A stretch of DNA of 64,000 bases from Paraburkholderia fungorum. Its GTDB lineage: Bacteria > Pseudomonadota > Gammaproteobacteria > Burkholderiales > Burkholderiaceae. Every line of letters starts with the position of its first letter. Position 1 is the first letter of the stretch. The notes beneath the pieces are model-generated. The model had not been told where the DNA came from. It did not search any database and was given only the letters and a program-made list of their open reading frames with translations. Positions 8,715 to 17,922 of the stretch are shown in pieces. The stretch is from positions 992,001 to 1,056,000 of the forward strand of contig NZ_FNKP01000002.1 in the NCBI RefSeq assembly GCF_900099835.1. The letters run 5' to 3'. A program made the position numbers and the translations under genes.

Positions 8715-9623
8715 TCACGCGCGCTTGCCGTCGACCTGCGCGGCGCGTCGCGCGCGTTTTTCGGCGATGCGTTTCATCCGGCGCGTTTGCATCACGACCA
8801 GCGCCTGATACGCGGCCGGCAACGTGCGCGCCAGCCAGTCTGCCGCCCGCGCATCACGGCCGATCAGCACGCGCCGTCTGTTTTTGCGCACGCCGTCGAG
8901 AATCACGCGCGCGGCTTCGTCGGCGGTAGTGATGAAGAACTTCTCGAAGTCGTCCTTGCCCTGCTGTTCGTTTTCGAGCATGAAGCCGACCATGTTCGAC
9001 GCAATGCGGCTCGACTGCGCAATCGACGTGCGGATTCCGCCCGGATGCACGCAGGTTGCCGATACGCCGCATTTCATCAGATCGAGTTCCTGCCGCAGCG
9101 CTTCGGTGAAACCGCGCACGGCGAATTTGGTCGCGTTGTAGCCGCTCATGCCCGGCTGCGAAAACAGACCGAATACGCTCGATGTATTGACGATATGTCC
9201 TTCGCCAGATGCTTTGAGATGCGGCAAAAACGCTTTTGTGCCGTGTACGACGCCCCAGAAGTTGATGCCGACAATCCATTCGAGGTCGGCATAGTCCATT
9301 CCTTCGATGGTGCTCGACAGAGCCACGCCCGCGTTGTTGAACACGAGATTGACGCGGTCATGTTGGGCGACCGTTTCGGCGGCCCAGTCGAACATGGCCG
9401 TGCGGTCCGCGACGTCGAGCACGCGCGTCGTGATCCGCAGCGGCGAGCCGACGATATGCGGCGCGGCGGCTTCCGCGAGTTGCGCGGTGTCGGCGAGGCT
9501 CGCGGCATTGCGGTCGGCGAGGGCGAGATGGCAGCCGTCACGCGCAAGCTGGATCGCGAGCGAGCGGCCCATGCCCGAACCTGCGCCGGTGATGGCGGCC
9601 ACTCTGTCGGTGAAGTTCTTCAT
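8715..9623 (-). CDS. SDR family NAD(P)-dependent oxidoreductase
   Basis: A 302-residue classical short-chain dehydrogenase. The cofactor loop TGAGSGMG is at residues 12-19, the structural NNAG follows in 'VNLVFNNAGVAL', the catalytic Ser lies in NTSSVFG, and the catalytic Tyr/Lys lie in YNATK of GMSGYNATKFAVRGF. The C-terminus is long and basic (RRMKRIAEKRARRAAQV). It probably oxidises or reduces an alcohol/ketone in the same pathway as the BVMO gene 63 bases upstream; in comparable clusters the SDR generates the ketone substrate, which is inference here. Confidence 0.9.
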   Translation of the reverse strand: MKNFTDRVAAITGAGSGMGRSLAIQLARDGCHLALADRNAASLADTAQLAEAAAPHIVGSPLRITTRVLDVADRTAMFDWAAETVAQHDRVNLVFNNAGVALSSTIEGMDYADLEWIVGINFWGVVHGTKAFLPHLKASGEGHIVNTSSVFGLFSQPGMSGYNATKFAVRGFTEALRQELDLMKCGVSATCVHPGGIRTSIAQSSRIASNMVGFMLENEQQGKDDFEKFFITTADEAARVILDGVRKNRRRVLIGRDARAADWLARTLPAAYQALVVMQTRRMKRIAEKRARRAAQVDGKRA

Positions 9624-9686
9624 TGGTTTGTCTCCTGTCCTCTCTGAACGGTGCCTGTCGCTGTCGTTGTCGTTGGGTTATGTTCT

Positions 9687-11306
9687 TCAGGTCGCTTCCG
9701 CCGATGTCGCCGCATTGCCATGAGCGTGCTCATGGGCATGCTCATGCGCGGCGGGCTGCTGGCCGCTCGCATAAGACGCGGCCTGCTCCGGCGCGGGTGC
9801 ATAAGCGAGGTAATCGTCGATGCTGAACGTGCTGGTGGCCTGGCGGAATTTGTACGCGAATCCCGGCCACAGCGTGGTGTTTCTGCCGGTTTTCGGATCG
9901 AGATACCAGCTCTTGCAACCGCCGGTCGACCAGATCGCGCGACCGAGTTTCTGCTGGATCTGCTCGTTGTAGGTGCGCTCCACGTGCGGACGCACTTCGA
10001 TAGCGTCGGCGCGTTCGTCGCGCATGGTTTTCAGCGCGCGCAAGATGTATTCGACCTGCGACTCGATCATGAACACCATCGAGTTATGGCCAAGACCGGT
10101 GTTCGGTCCGACGACCATGAAGAAGTTCGGATAGCCAGGCAATGCCGTGCCGAGGTACGCATGCGCACCATCGCGCCATGTGTCGACGATATCGACGCCG
10201 CCGCGCCCGCGCACGACACCCGGCGGAAATGGATCGGCCACCTGGAAGCCGGTGCCGAAGATCAGGCAGTCGACGGGATGACGCACGCCGTCTGTCGTGA
10301 CCACCGCGTCCGCTTCGACGCGCGCAATACCGGTGGTCGTGACCGACACGTTCGGACGCGATACCGCTGGGAAATAGTCGTTCGAAATCAGAATGCGCTT
10401 GCAGCCCATCGTGTAATCGGGCGTGAGCGTGGCGCGCAATTGCCGATCGGGCACCTGGCGGCGCAGGTGACGCTCCGCGACTTTCTGTGCGGTTTTCATC
10501 AGCGAAGGATGAACCGCGAAACCGAACGCGCGCGATTCGAGCATGCAGTAAAGCGCTGAACGCATGATCTTTTGCGTGAACGGCAGGTGTTTGAACAGCC
10601 ACTGTTCGAGCGGTTTCACCGCGCGGTCGGCCTTCGGCATGATCCACGGCGGCGTGCGCTGGAACAGGTCGAGATGCGCGACGCGCGGCGCGATCTGCGG
10701 CACGAACTGGATCGCGCTCGCGCCGGTGCCGATCACGGCGACGCGTTTGCCTTCGAGTGAATAAGCATGGTCCCAATGCTGCGAGTGGAACGCCTTGCCT
10801 TTGAAGTTTTCGATGCCCGGAATGTCCGGCACGGCCGCGCGCGACAAGCCGCCCATACCCGAGATCAGCACGCGCGCCGACCATTGCTGGCCGTTCGCGA
10901 AGCTCAGTTGCCAGCGATGGCGGGTTTCGTCGTAAGTCGCGCTGGCGAGTTCATGGCCAAAGCGCAGATGCCGCTGGATATCGAAGCGCTGCGTGCACGC
11001 TTCGAGGTAAGCGCGAATTTCCGGCTGACGCGCGAACATGCGCGTCCAGTTCGGATTCGGCGCGAAGGAAAACGAATAGACGTGCGATTGGACGTCGCAC
11101 GCGCAGCCGGGGTAGTGGTTGTCGCGCCACGTACCGCCAACGGAGTCGGCTTTTTCGGCGATGACGAAGTCGGTGATGCCGGATTGCCGCAGGCGGATTG
11201 CCATGCCGAGCCCGGCAAAACCCGAGCCGATGATGGCGATGTCGGTGTCGATAGGCGCGCAGGCGTCGGGCGCCGCGGCGTCGTGGGGCATCATGCGTGC
11301 GTTCAT
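9687..11306 (-). CDS. Flavin-containing Baeyer-Villiger-type monooxygenase
   Basis: A 539-residue flavoprotein. The FAD-binding GSGFAGLG lies at residues 27-34, the FxGxxxHxxxW/D fingerprint as FKGKAFHSQHWD at 168-179, and the NADPH-binding GTGASA at 193-198. These mark class B flavin monooxygenases, which insert oxygen next to a carbonyl. Start ATG 11306 has AAGGAG nine bases upstream; a longer frame from 11384 adds a basic, unconserved stretch. The C-terminus carries a histidine-rich tail (HEHAHEHAHG). It is the first gene of an operon with the SDR, PF10118 protein and alpha/beta hydrolase, a plausible ketone or lipid degradation set. Confidence 0.92.
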   Translation of the reverse strand: MNARMMPHDAAAPDACAPIDTDIAIIGSGFAGLGMAIRLRQSGITDFVIAEKADSVGGTWRDNHYPGCACDVQSHVYSFSFAPNPNWTRMFARQPEIRAYLEACTQRFDIQRHLRFGHELASATYDETRHRWQLSFANGQQWSARVLISGMGGLSRAAVPDIPGIENFKGKAFHSQHWDHAYSLEGKRVAVIGTGASAIQFVPQIAPRVAHLDLFQRTPPWIMPKADRAVKPLEQWLFKHLPFTQKIMRSALYCMLESRAFGFAVHPSLMKTAQKVAERHLRRQVPDRQLRATLTPDYTMGCKRILISNDYFPAVSRPNVSVTTTGIARVEADAVVTTDGVRHPVDCLIFGTGFQVADPFPPGVVRGRGGVDIVDTWRDGAHAYLGTALPGYPNFFMVVGPNTGLGHNSMVFMIESQVEYILRALKTMRDERADAIEVRPHVERTYNEQIQQKLGRAIWSTGGCKSWYLDPKTGRNTTLWPGFAYKFRQATSTFSIDDYLAYAPAPEQAASYASGQQPAAHEHAHEHAHGNAATSAEAT

Positions 11307-11337
11307 CCGATCCGTCTCCTTTTTTACCGTCTTAACT

Positions 11338-11357
11338 GTTACATTGGTTGATGTAAC
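11338..11357. promoter_or_regulatory. Palindromic operator ahead of the monooxygenase operon
   Basis: GTTACAT (11338-11344) and ATGTAAC (11351-11357) form a perfect 7-bp inverted repeat around TGGTTG. It lies 32 bases upstream of the monooxygenase start. Size and spacing suit a TetR- or GntR-type dimer; no regulator gene adjoins the operon. Confidence 0.55.
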
Positions 11358-11472
11358 GATAGAGGCTGGAAACGGATGACGCAAGGGGCCGGTTAGACCC
11401 CTGACTCTAAGTGCCTGTCACCATTGGGATTTAGCGGAATCGCGCGGGTATTGGCGAAAATTCAGCGCAGAT

Positions 11473-12465
11473 TCACTGCGCCGCCAGCGCCGCCGACACC
11501 TGCGGGCTCTGCCAGAAGTTGTCCTTGACGGTGATTTTCTGCGGAATCAGATGCGCGCCGTAGAACGCGTCGGCGACGGTTTGCTGCGAGCGCGCGATGT
11601 CGTCGGTCACGGCCATGGTGCCGTACGGATAGCGCCGCACCCAGGTTTCGACCAGCTTCGGGTCGAGGCCGACCTTCGGCGCGATCAGCGCGGACGTTTC
11701 CACCGGATGCGCGTTGACCCAGAGGCCTGCGGTGCGCAACTGTCCGAGAATCGCGCCAACCACATCGGGATGCTGCTGTGCGAAGTCGCGCGTCGCTTCG
11801 TAGAAGTTGTACGGGCTGTTCAGGTCCGCGTAATCGGTCAGCGTGCGGGCCTTGAGCGCCTGTTGCGCGGACGCGTAGTACGGGTCCCAGATAACCCACG
11901 CGTCGACGGTGCCGCTTTCGAAGGCGGCGCGCGCGTCGGCGGGGGCGAGATAGACCGGGTGAATGTCTTCGTATTGCAGGCCGGCTTTTTTCAACGCTTC
12001 GAGCAGCAGGTAGTTCGAACTCGAACCCTTTTGCAGCGCGACGCGTTTGCCCTTCAGATCGGCCACATTGCGCAGCGTCGAATCGCCTTTGACGAGGATC
12101 GCTTCGGAATGGCGTCCAGCCGGTTCCGCGCCGACGTACACGAAGTGGACGCCGCCGGCTTGCGCGAAAACGGGCGGCGGCGCGCCGGTGTAGCCGAAGT
12201 CGATACTGTTCGCGTTCAATGCTTCGAGCAGTTGCGGGCCGGCCGGAAATTCGAACCACTTGATGCTGTAGCCGAGCGGCTTGAGTTTTTCGTCGAGCGA
12301 GCCTTGCGCTTTGAGGACCGCGAGCAGGCCCGATTTCTGATAACCGATGCGCAGGACTTTGGCTGACTCGCCGCTGTTGCTGCTCTGGGCGGAGGCGCTC
12401 AGCGTGACGAAAGCAGCGAGCAATGCGGCAGTTGCGTGTAGCGAAAAGCGAAGGGGGCGGTGCAT
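11473..12465 (-). CDS. ABC transporter substrate-binding protein (aliphatic sulfonate/SsuA-like)
   Basis: A 330-residue secreted protein. A signal peptide (MHRPLRFSLHATAALLAAF, cleaved after ASA) is followed by LRIGYQKSGLLAVLKAQG, the start of the SsuA/NMT1-type fold. Other family features are FPAGPQLLEALNANSIDFG, GAPPPVFAQAGG, and WVIWDPYYASAQ. Start ATG 12465 is 8 bases after GGAG. It would bind a sulfonate, taurine-like or related nitrogen/sulfur compound. No ABC ATPase or permease gene is adjacent, so it is either an orphan or serves a transporter encoded elsewhere. Confidence 0.88.
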   Translation of the reverse strand: MHRPLRFSLHATAALLAAFVTLSASAQSSNSGESAKVLRIGYQKSGLLAVLKAQGSLDEKLKPLGYSIKWFEFPAGPQLLEALNANSIDFGYTGAPPPVFAQAGGVHFVYVGAEPAGRHSEAILVKGDSTLRNVADLKGKRVALQKGSSSNYLLLEALKKAGLQYEDIHPVYLAPADARAAFESGTVDAWVIWDPYYASAQQALKARTLTDYADLNSPYNFYEATRDFAQQHPDVVGAILGQLRTAGLWVNAHPVETSALIAPKVGLDPKLVETWVRRYPYGTMAVTDDIARSQQTVADAFYGAHLIPQKITVKDNFWQSPQVSAALAAQ

Positions 12466-12750
12466 CCGGCGATCTCCATGGCGGTCGTGTGAGGTGCGCG
12501 CCGCGAGTGGCCAGCGTGGTCCGGTCGCCTTGTGTGTCGATGCGGACGCTGCTGGAAACACGTTGCGGCAACGTTTCGGGGATCGTCGCATGGACGTTCC
12601 GCCGATCAAACGAAGCAATGGAGATTTGAATATGACGCGCCGGAGAGGGTGGCCGGGCGACGAGATTTTTAACGCCCGCCCGGCGTTTTGCGGCAAAGCC
12701 GGCGCAGGAAAAACGCGTGCAGGTTGCACGCGTGACACCCGCACTCCGCG

Positions 12751-13629
12751 TTACTTCTTCTTGTTCTTCTTCGTGGCACCGCCGCGTTCCGCAGTCGATC
12801 CTTCCGCCGGATGAGCGAGATTTTTTTCCATGATCGCCGCGACGCGATCGCCGAGGTAATCGCCGGACGCTTCTTCGAGCGCGCGGTTCATCTCGCTTTC
12901 GATCAGCACGTTGGCCAGCGGCCTTAAGCGCCAGATAGCGTCCACGAGAGCGGGCACGTCGGCGGGCGGCGGAAGTGCGTCGGCATCGTAACGGTCCAGT
13001 TGACGCACGACCAGATCGACCAGCGCCTTGGCGACCGCATTGAAATGCGGCCTCGCGATGCGCACCGCGTCGAGCAGGTCGGTCAGCGGAATGCCTTCCT
13101 TTGCCATGGTCGCGCCGGCTGCCAGCGCGGTGGGATTGCCCGACACGAACGACAAACCGTCGCGCTCAAGCAGGCCGAGATCGACCGCCTTGATGAGCGC
13201 GGCCGGCGACGCTTTATCGCCGAACATCTGCAGCAGTTCGACCAGCGAGTATTTTTTCGGCCGCTCGCGCGACCAGCGTCCGCCGATCGCCGTTTCCAGG
13301 CCGAGGATCGAGCGCAGATCGTGGCCTTCGTCGACGGCCATGATCAGATCCTGAATGTTCGCGAGCGTGTAACCGCGCGTCAGCAGGTGGTTGATCAGCT
13401 TAAGACGCGACACGTGCGTGTCGTCATACACGCCGACGCGGCCGCGTTTTTCAGGCGGCGCGAGCAGCCCCCGGTCCTGATACGCGCGCACGTTGCGCAC
13501 GGTGGTGTCGGTCACGCGCGCGAGTTCGTCGACGGTGTATTCGTTGCGCGGCGTCGCGCTCGCCGGATCGTTTGCACCAGCGGACGGGAGCGGAACAGGG
13601 GAGGGCGAAGGGGGCGGCATGTTGGGCAT
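12751..13629 (-). CDS. MerR family transcriptional regulator
   Basis: A 292-residue protein with a MerR winged helix-turn-helix at about residues 30-100: EYTVDELARVTDTTVRNVRAYQ is the recognition region, followed by GLLAPPEKRGRVGVYDDTHVSRLKLI. The long C-terminal part is helical with no metal-binding cysteines, so it is not a metal sensor of the MerR/CueR type. The N-terminus is proline-rich and the protein ends in a lysine cluster (KKNKKK). In-frame ATGs at 13629 and 13620 are both possible starts. The target is unknown. Confidence 0.85.
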   Translation of the reverse strand: MPNMPPPSPSPVPLPSAGANDPASATPRNEYTVDELARVTDTTVRNVRAYQDRGLLAPPEKRGRVGVYDDTHVSRLKLINHLLTRGYTLANIQDLIMAVDEGHDLRSILGLETAIGGRWSRERPKKYSLVELLQMFGDKASPAALIKAVDLGLLERDGLSFVSGNPTALAAGATMAKEGIPLTDLLDAVRIARPHFNAVAKALVDLVVRQLDRYDADALPPPADVPALVDAIWRLRPLANVLIESEMNRALEEASGDYLGDRVAAIMEKNLAHPAEGSTAERGGATKKNKKK

Positions 13630-13670
13630 GCAGGGATTCTAACGCGGCGCTTGCGAGACTAGCCAGGTAC

Positions 13671-14252
13671 TCAGACCCGGTCTTCCGGCAGCGTCGAATC
13701 GCCCGCGCCGAGCCTGCGCTGCATCAGCGTCGTATCGAGCCAGCGGCCATGCTTGAAACCCACCGCTTTCAACGTGCCTATCAGTTCAAAGCCCAGTTGC
13801 GTGTGTAACGACAGCGAGCCGCCGCTGCCGCCATCGGCGATGACGGCGACCATCTGCCGCCACGGCCCGGTCTCGCACCGGTCGATCAACGCTTGCAGCA
13901 GGATGCGCCCGAGGCCGCGTCCGCGCCACGCATCGCCGATATAGATCGAGTCTTCTATGGTGTTGCGATACGCGGCGCGCGGACGGTATGGCGTCGCGTA
14001 GCAATACCCGGCCACCTGGCCGTCGATCTCCGCGACCATATACGGCAAGCCGTGACTGCGGACCGACGCGAGGCGCGTGCGGAGGTCGTCGACGGAAGGC
14101 GGAGTTTCTTCAAACGAAGCGACGCCGGTCAGCACGTGGTGCGCGTAAATGGCCTGGATCGCGGGGAGATCGGCGTCGGTGGCGTCGCGGATCAGCGGGG
14201 CGCTTTCATTCGTCGAAGTCAAGGCGGCGGCCTCAGGGCGGGTCGTGCTCAT
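13671..14252 (-). CDS. GNAT N-acetyltransferase (phosphinothricin acetyltransferase-like)
   Basis: A 193-residue GNAT protein resembling Pat/Bar enzymes. IRDATDADLPAIQAIYAHHV opens the fold, VAGYCYATPYRPRAAYRNTIEDSIYI is characteristic of the Pat subgroup, and RGRGLGRILLQALID is the acetyl-CoA pyrophosphate loop. GFELIGTLKAVGFKHGRWLDTTLMQ near the C-terminus is also typical. It would transfer an acetyl group to an amino group, often of a glutamine analogue or methionine derivative. Start ATG 14252 follows AGGA by seven to eight bases; an ATG at 14267 is in frame but poorer. Confidence 0.88.
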   Translation of the reverse strand: MSTTRPEAAALTSTNESAPLIRDATDADLPAIQAIYAHHVLTGVASFEETPPSVDDLRTRLASVRSHGLPYMVAEIDGQVAGYCYATPYRPRAAYRNTIEDSIYIGDAWRGRGLGRILLQALIDRCETGPWRQMVAVIADGGSGGSLSLHTQLGFELIGTLKAVGFKHGRWLDTTLMQRRLGAGDSTLPEDRV

Positions 14253-14342
14253 ACGTGTTCCTGTCATGACGGTGAAAACCGGAGGTGACGTTTTACTATG
14301 CCTGAGGGGCGCGCAGTGTTGAACCGGATCAAAAATCGACGA

Positions 14343-15254
14343 TCACAAATCGAACTGATCGAATTCGCTTTGCAACTCGCGGTTGCGCGCCACGCGTTCG
14401 TCGATAGCCGGCCCCAGCCGTTCGACAATTGCCGAGATGAGCAGATTGAACAGGCAGGTCAGCGGCGCGAGCGAGTCCCAGAATTGACCGACGTCGGTCT
14501 TGACCTGCAGCAGATCGCCATCGAACTCGCGAGCCCATGGGCAATAAATATCGGTGACGAGCGCGAACGGCAGCCCGCGTCGCGTGGCCGCTTCGCAATA
14601 GCGTCGCGCAACGGTCGAGTAGGCGCGCGTATCGGTGACGATCAGGTACGGCGATTTGAATTCGGAGTTCAGCGAATCGACGTAGGAGCCGGACATGCCG
14701 TCCGAATAGAACACGCGCGGCCGGATGTATTCGAGGTAGCTATAAAACGCGTTGCTGATACCGCGCGTGGACTGGATGCCGAGGATATACACGGCGTCGG
14801 CATTCGAAATGCGCTCGGCCACCTGGCGGAATACCGGCGATTGCGCGAGTTGATACACGTGCTGGATCGCGCCGATTTCGAGTTCGAGGGAATGGGCGAG
14901 AGCGGTGTTGGTTGCATCGGGAGCGGTTTCGGCGCTGGCATGCGCGTCGGGATCGGTCTGGGCCGCCTGATGACCGCCCGCGCGGCGGAACGCGTCGAGC
15001 CGGTCGGTGATCAGCCACGGACGCTCCTGCGCGCCGCGCAATTCGCGCTTCAGGTCGTCGAGGTTCTGATAGCCGACGCTGCGCAGAAAGCGGCCTACCG
15101 AGATGCCGCTGGTGCCCGCTTGCTGGGCGATCTGATCGGCGGTTTCGAGGCCGAGCCGCTCGAGGTTGGCCAGCATATAACTGGCGACGCGTTTGGAGGT
15201 CGGCGTGAGTTCGGCAAAGCGGGCTTCGACGGTTTGGGCAAAAGCGGTCGGCAT
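14343..15254 (-). CDS. MurR/RpiR family transcriptional regulator with SIS domain
   Basis: A 303-residue regulator. The RpiR-type helix-turn-helix spans about residues 1-77 (LTPTSKRVASYMLANLERL, then TSGISVGRFLRSVGYQN), and a sugar-isomerase (SIS) domain covers about 125-260 (VYILGIQSTRGISNAFYSYLE, LIVTDTRAYSTVARRYCEAA). Such proteins sense phosphosugars or other metabolites. A linker rich in Ala, His and Asp (residues about 90-115) joins the domains. No sugar operon adjoins it, so its target is not evident. Confidence 0.88.
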   Translation of the reverse strand: MPTAFAQTVEARFAELTPTSKRVASYMLANLERLGLETADQIAQQAGTSGISVGRFLRSVGYQNLDDLKRELRGAQERPWLITDRLDAFRRAGGHQAAQTDPDAHASAETAPDATNTALAHSLELEIGAIQHVYQLAQSPVFRQVAERISNADAVYILGIQSTRGISNAFYSYLEYIRPRVFYSDGMSGSYVDSLNSEFKSPYLIVTDTRAYSTVARRYCEAATRRGLPFALVTDIYCPWAREFDGDLLQVKTDVGQFWDSLAPLTCLFNLLISAIVERLGPAIDERVARNRELQSEFDQFDL

Positions 15255-15442
15255 TGTCAGTCGCGCGCAAGGCAGTGGTTAGTCGATCATCGGGATGATG
15301 ACATATTCAACTGACGGTTCGTCTCGCGCGATCCTGAAAATGCTGACGGGCGACGTGAAGTTGCCGGGCAATCTGGATGATATTCGCCAAGGCAGTCGAC
15401 ACCTTCGCTTATTCAATAGCGCCGCGTTTTCACTGATGCCGC

Positions 15443-16330
15443 TCACACCGTCCGACTGACCGGCGCCGCTCGTGAAAAGCGCCGCGCCCCGGCCACGCAC
15501 GCAACCACGATCACCGTCACGAGGATCATCGACATCGGCACCTCTTCGTGCAATAGCAGCCCGGCAAGCAACAGGCCGAAGAACGGCTGCAGCAACTGCA
15601 ACTGTCCGACCGCCGCGATGCCGCCGAGCGCCAGGCCGCGATACCAGAACACGAAGCCGATCAGCATGCTGAAGAGCGACACATAGGCGAGGCCCCAGAG
15701 TGCCGCGTGACTGATGCCGTCGAACGAGGCGGGCCGGGTCCACAACGCGAACGGCAACATCACCGGCAGCGACAGCACGAGCGCCCACGAAATCACCTGC
15801 CAGCCGCCCAGGTGACGCGACAGCCGCGCGCCTTCCGCATACCCCAGCCCGCATACGACGATCGCAGCCAGCATCAGCGCATCGCCCACCGGCGACGCGT
15901 CGATCCCGTGACGCAACGCGAACGCGACAACGGCCGCGCTGCCCAGCGCCGAAAACAGCCAGAACGCCGGCTGTGGACGCTCGCCGCCACGCAGCACGCC
16001 GAAGATCGCCGTGGCTAGCGGCAACAGGCCGACGAACACGACCGCATGCGCGGAACTTACGTGACGCAACGCGAGCGCCGTCAGCAGCGGGAAGCCGACC
16101 ACCACGCCGAGCGCGACGACGATCAGCGGAATGAGGTCGCGGCGCGCGGGACGCGCCTGCCGGAACACCAGCAACAGCAGCAAACCGAGTGTGCCCGCAA
16201 TCGTCGCGCGCGCGACGGTCAGGAACACGGGGTCGAGGCCTTGCACGGCCAGGCGGGTGGCCGGCAGCGAGCCGCTAAAAATCAGTACGCCCGCGAATCC
16301 GCTGAGCCAGCCGTTTGTCGTTTTGTCCAT
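15443..16330 (-). CDS. DMT superfamily EamA-type transporter
   Basis: A 295-residue membrane protein with ten hydrophobic segments in two EamA repeats; LSGFAGVLIFSGSLPATRLAVQGLDP opens the first and VISWALVLSLPVMLPFALW the second. These proteins usually export amino acids or related metabolites. Start ATG 16330 gives the usual family N-terminus; ATG 16369 is possible but would reach into the MocR promoter region. It is divergent from the MocR-type regulator gene, which probably controls it. Confidence 0.88.
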   Translation of the reverse strand: MDKTTNGWLSGFAGVLIFSGSLPATRLAVQGLDPVFLTVARATIAGTLGLLLLLVFRQARPARRDLIPLIVVALGVVVGFPLLTALALRHVSSAHAVVFVGLLPLATAIFGVLRGGERPQPAFWLFSALGSAAVVAFALRHGIDASPVGDALMLAAIVVCGLGYAEGARLSRHLGGWQVISWALVLSLPVMLPFALWTRPASFDGISHAALWGLAYVSLFSMLIGFVFWYRGLALGGIAAVGQLQLLQPFFGLLLAGLLLHEEVPMSMILVTVIVVACVAGARRFSRAAPVSRTV

Positions 16331-16411
16331 CTGAAGAGTGTATGCCGTGAAATGAAACTTCGAGACCACACAGCATGCGCTCGCGCGCCGAAAACGATAA
16401 GCTACGGATCA

Positions 16412-16451
16412 GTACAATTCGCACGAACTGTACCGAACATGGAGCAGTACA
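16412..16451. promoter_or_regulatory. Putative MocR operator: inverted plus third half-site
   Basis: GTACAATTC (16412-16420) and GAACTGTAC (16425-16433) form an inverted repeat with one mismatch and a 4-base spacer. A third half-site, CAGTACA, lies at 16445-16451 directly before the MocR start codon and overlaps its ribosome-binding region. Several half-sites in one promoter are typical of MocR regulators. Confidence 0.55.
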
Positions 16452-16452
16452 G

Positions 16453-17889
16453 ATGGCGGACAATGAGAACAGTCGGACCGCGTCCGGCACGCGCGTCGGC
16501 GCGGTCATGGACAGTTTGCGCGAGCGCATTGCCAGCCGCTCGCTGATGCCGGGTGCGCGCGTGCCGTCCATTCGCGCGATGACCGAGACGCTCGGCATCT
16601 CCAAGTCGACGGTGGTCGAAGCGTACGACCGGCTGGTCGCGGAAGGTGTGATCGTCGCGCGGCGCGGGTCGGGTTTTTTCGTGTCGGGCCACGCACCGCC
16701 TTTTGCGCTCGCGGATGTCGGTCCACGTCTCGATCGCGAGGTCGATCCGTTATGGCTGACGCGGCAGTCGCTGGAGGCGGGCGAGAAGGTGCTGAAGCCC
16801 GGTTGCGGCTGGATGCCGCCGTCGTGGCTGCCCGAAGACGGCGTGCGGCGCGCGTTGCGCGCGGTGGCTCGCGATCCGCAGTCGCCGCTCGCCGAATACG
16901 GCACGCCGTGCGGCTTGCCCGCGCTGCGTCAGCAACTGGCGTGGCGGCTTGCCCAGCATGGCGTCGATGCACCGCCGGAGCAGATCATCCTGACCGATGG
17001 CGGTACGCACGCGCTCGATCTCGTTTGCCGTTTTCTGCTCGAACCGGGCGACACGGTGTTGATCGACGACCCGTGCTACTTCAACTTTCAGGCGCTGCTG
17101 CGTGCGCATCGGGTGCAGATCGTGAGCGTGCCTTTTACGCCGAACGGACCCGATATCGCAGCGTTCGAACGCGCGCTGGTCGCGCATCGTCCGCGGCTTT
17201 ATGTGACCAATTCCGCGATCCACAATCCGACCGGCGCGACGCTGGCGCCCGCGGTCGCGCATCGGTTGCTGAAGCTTGCGGGCGAACACGATCTGCTGAT
17301 CGTCGAAGACGAAATCTTCGCCGACCTCGAAGACGAAGCCGCCCCGCGTCTCGCCGCGTTCGACGGACTCGCGCGCGTCGTGTCGATCGGCAGCTTTTCG
17401 AAGACGCTGTCCGCGGCGGTGCGCTGCGGCTACATTGCCGCGCGCGCCGAGTGGATCGAGCCGCTGATCGACCTCAAGCTCGCGACGACTTTCGGCAACG
17501 GGCAGCTCGCCGCGAGCGTCGTGCATCGAATGCTGGTGGACGGGACTTACCGACGGCATCTGGAGGCGACCCGCGCGAAGTTAGCCGACGCGATGGGCGA
17601 AACGATCCGGCGACTCGGCTATGCAGGGCTCGACATCTGGACGCGGCCGCGTGCCGGCGTTTTCGTGTGGGCACGTCTGCCCGATTCGCTCGATGCCGCC
17701 GATGTCGCGCGTCACGCGCTGGCCGGCAATGTGGTGTTCGCGCCGGGCAACGTGTTCAGCGCGTCGCAATCGGCGGCTGGTTTTTTACGCTTCAACGTGT
17801 CGCAATGCAATCGCCCGAAAGTCTACGAGGAACTGCAACGGGCGATGGAGGTGGCATCGGCATCGAGGAAGGAACGGGAGCGCGTTTGA
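16453..17889 (+). CDS. MocR-type regulator: GntR helix-turn-helix fused to aminotransferase domain
   Basis: A 478-residue PLP-dependent regulator. The N-terminal winged helix (VGAVMDSLRERIASRSLMPG, SKSTVVEAYDRLVAEG) is followed by a class I aminotransferase-fold domain with LTDGGTHALDLVCRFLLEPG, IHNPTGATL, VEDEIFADL and the PLP lysine in SFSKTL. Such proteins bind pyridoxal phosphate and an amino compound and usually control a divergent gene, here the EamA transporter. Start ATG 16453 has GGAG at 16441-16444; an upstream ATG at 16375 is in frame but would run through the putative operator. Confidence 0.9.
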   Translation: MADNENSRTASGTRVGAVMDSLRERIASRSLMPGARVPSIRAMTETLGISKSTVVEAYDRLVAEGVIVARRGSGFFVSGHAPPFALADVGPRLDREVDPLWLTRQSLEAGEKVLKPGCGWMPPSWLPEDGVRRALRAVARDPQSPLAEYGTPCGLPALRQQLAWRLAQHGVDAPPEQIILTDGGTHALDLVCRFLLEPGDTVLIDDPCYFNFQALLRAHRVQIVSVPFTPNGPDIAAFERALVAHRPRLYVTNSAIHNPTGATLAPAVAHRLLKLAGEHDLLIVEDEIFADLEDEAAPRLAAFDGLARVVSIGSFSKTLSAAVRCGYIAARAEWIEPLIDLKLATTFGNGQLAASVVHRMLVDGTYRRHLEATRAKLADAMGETIRRLGYAGLDIWTRPRAGVFVWARLPDSLDAADVARHALAGNVVFAPGNVFSASQSAAGFLRFNVSQCNRPKVYEELQRAMEVASASRKERERV

Positions 17890-17922
17890 GCCCGCACGTC
17901 CCGTCCGATTTGCCGCGCTGCT

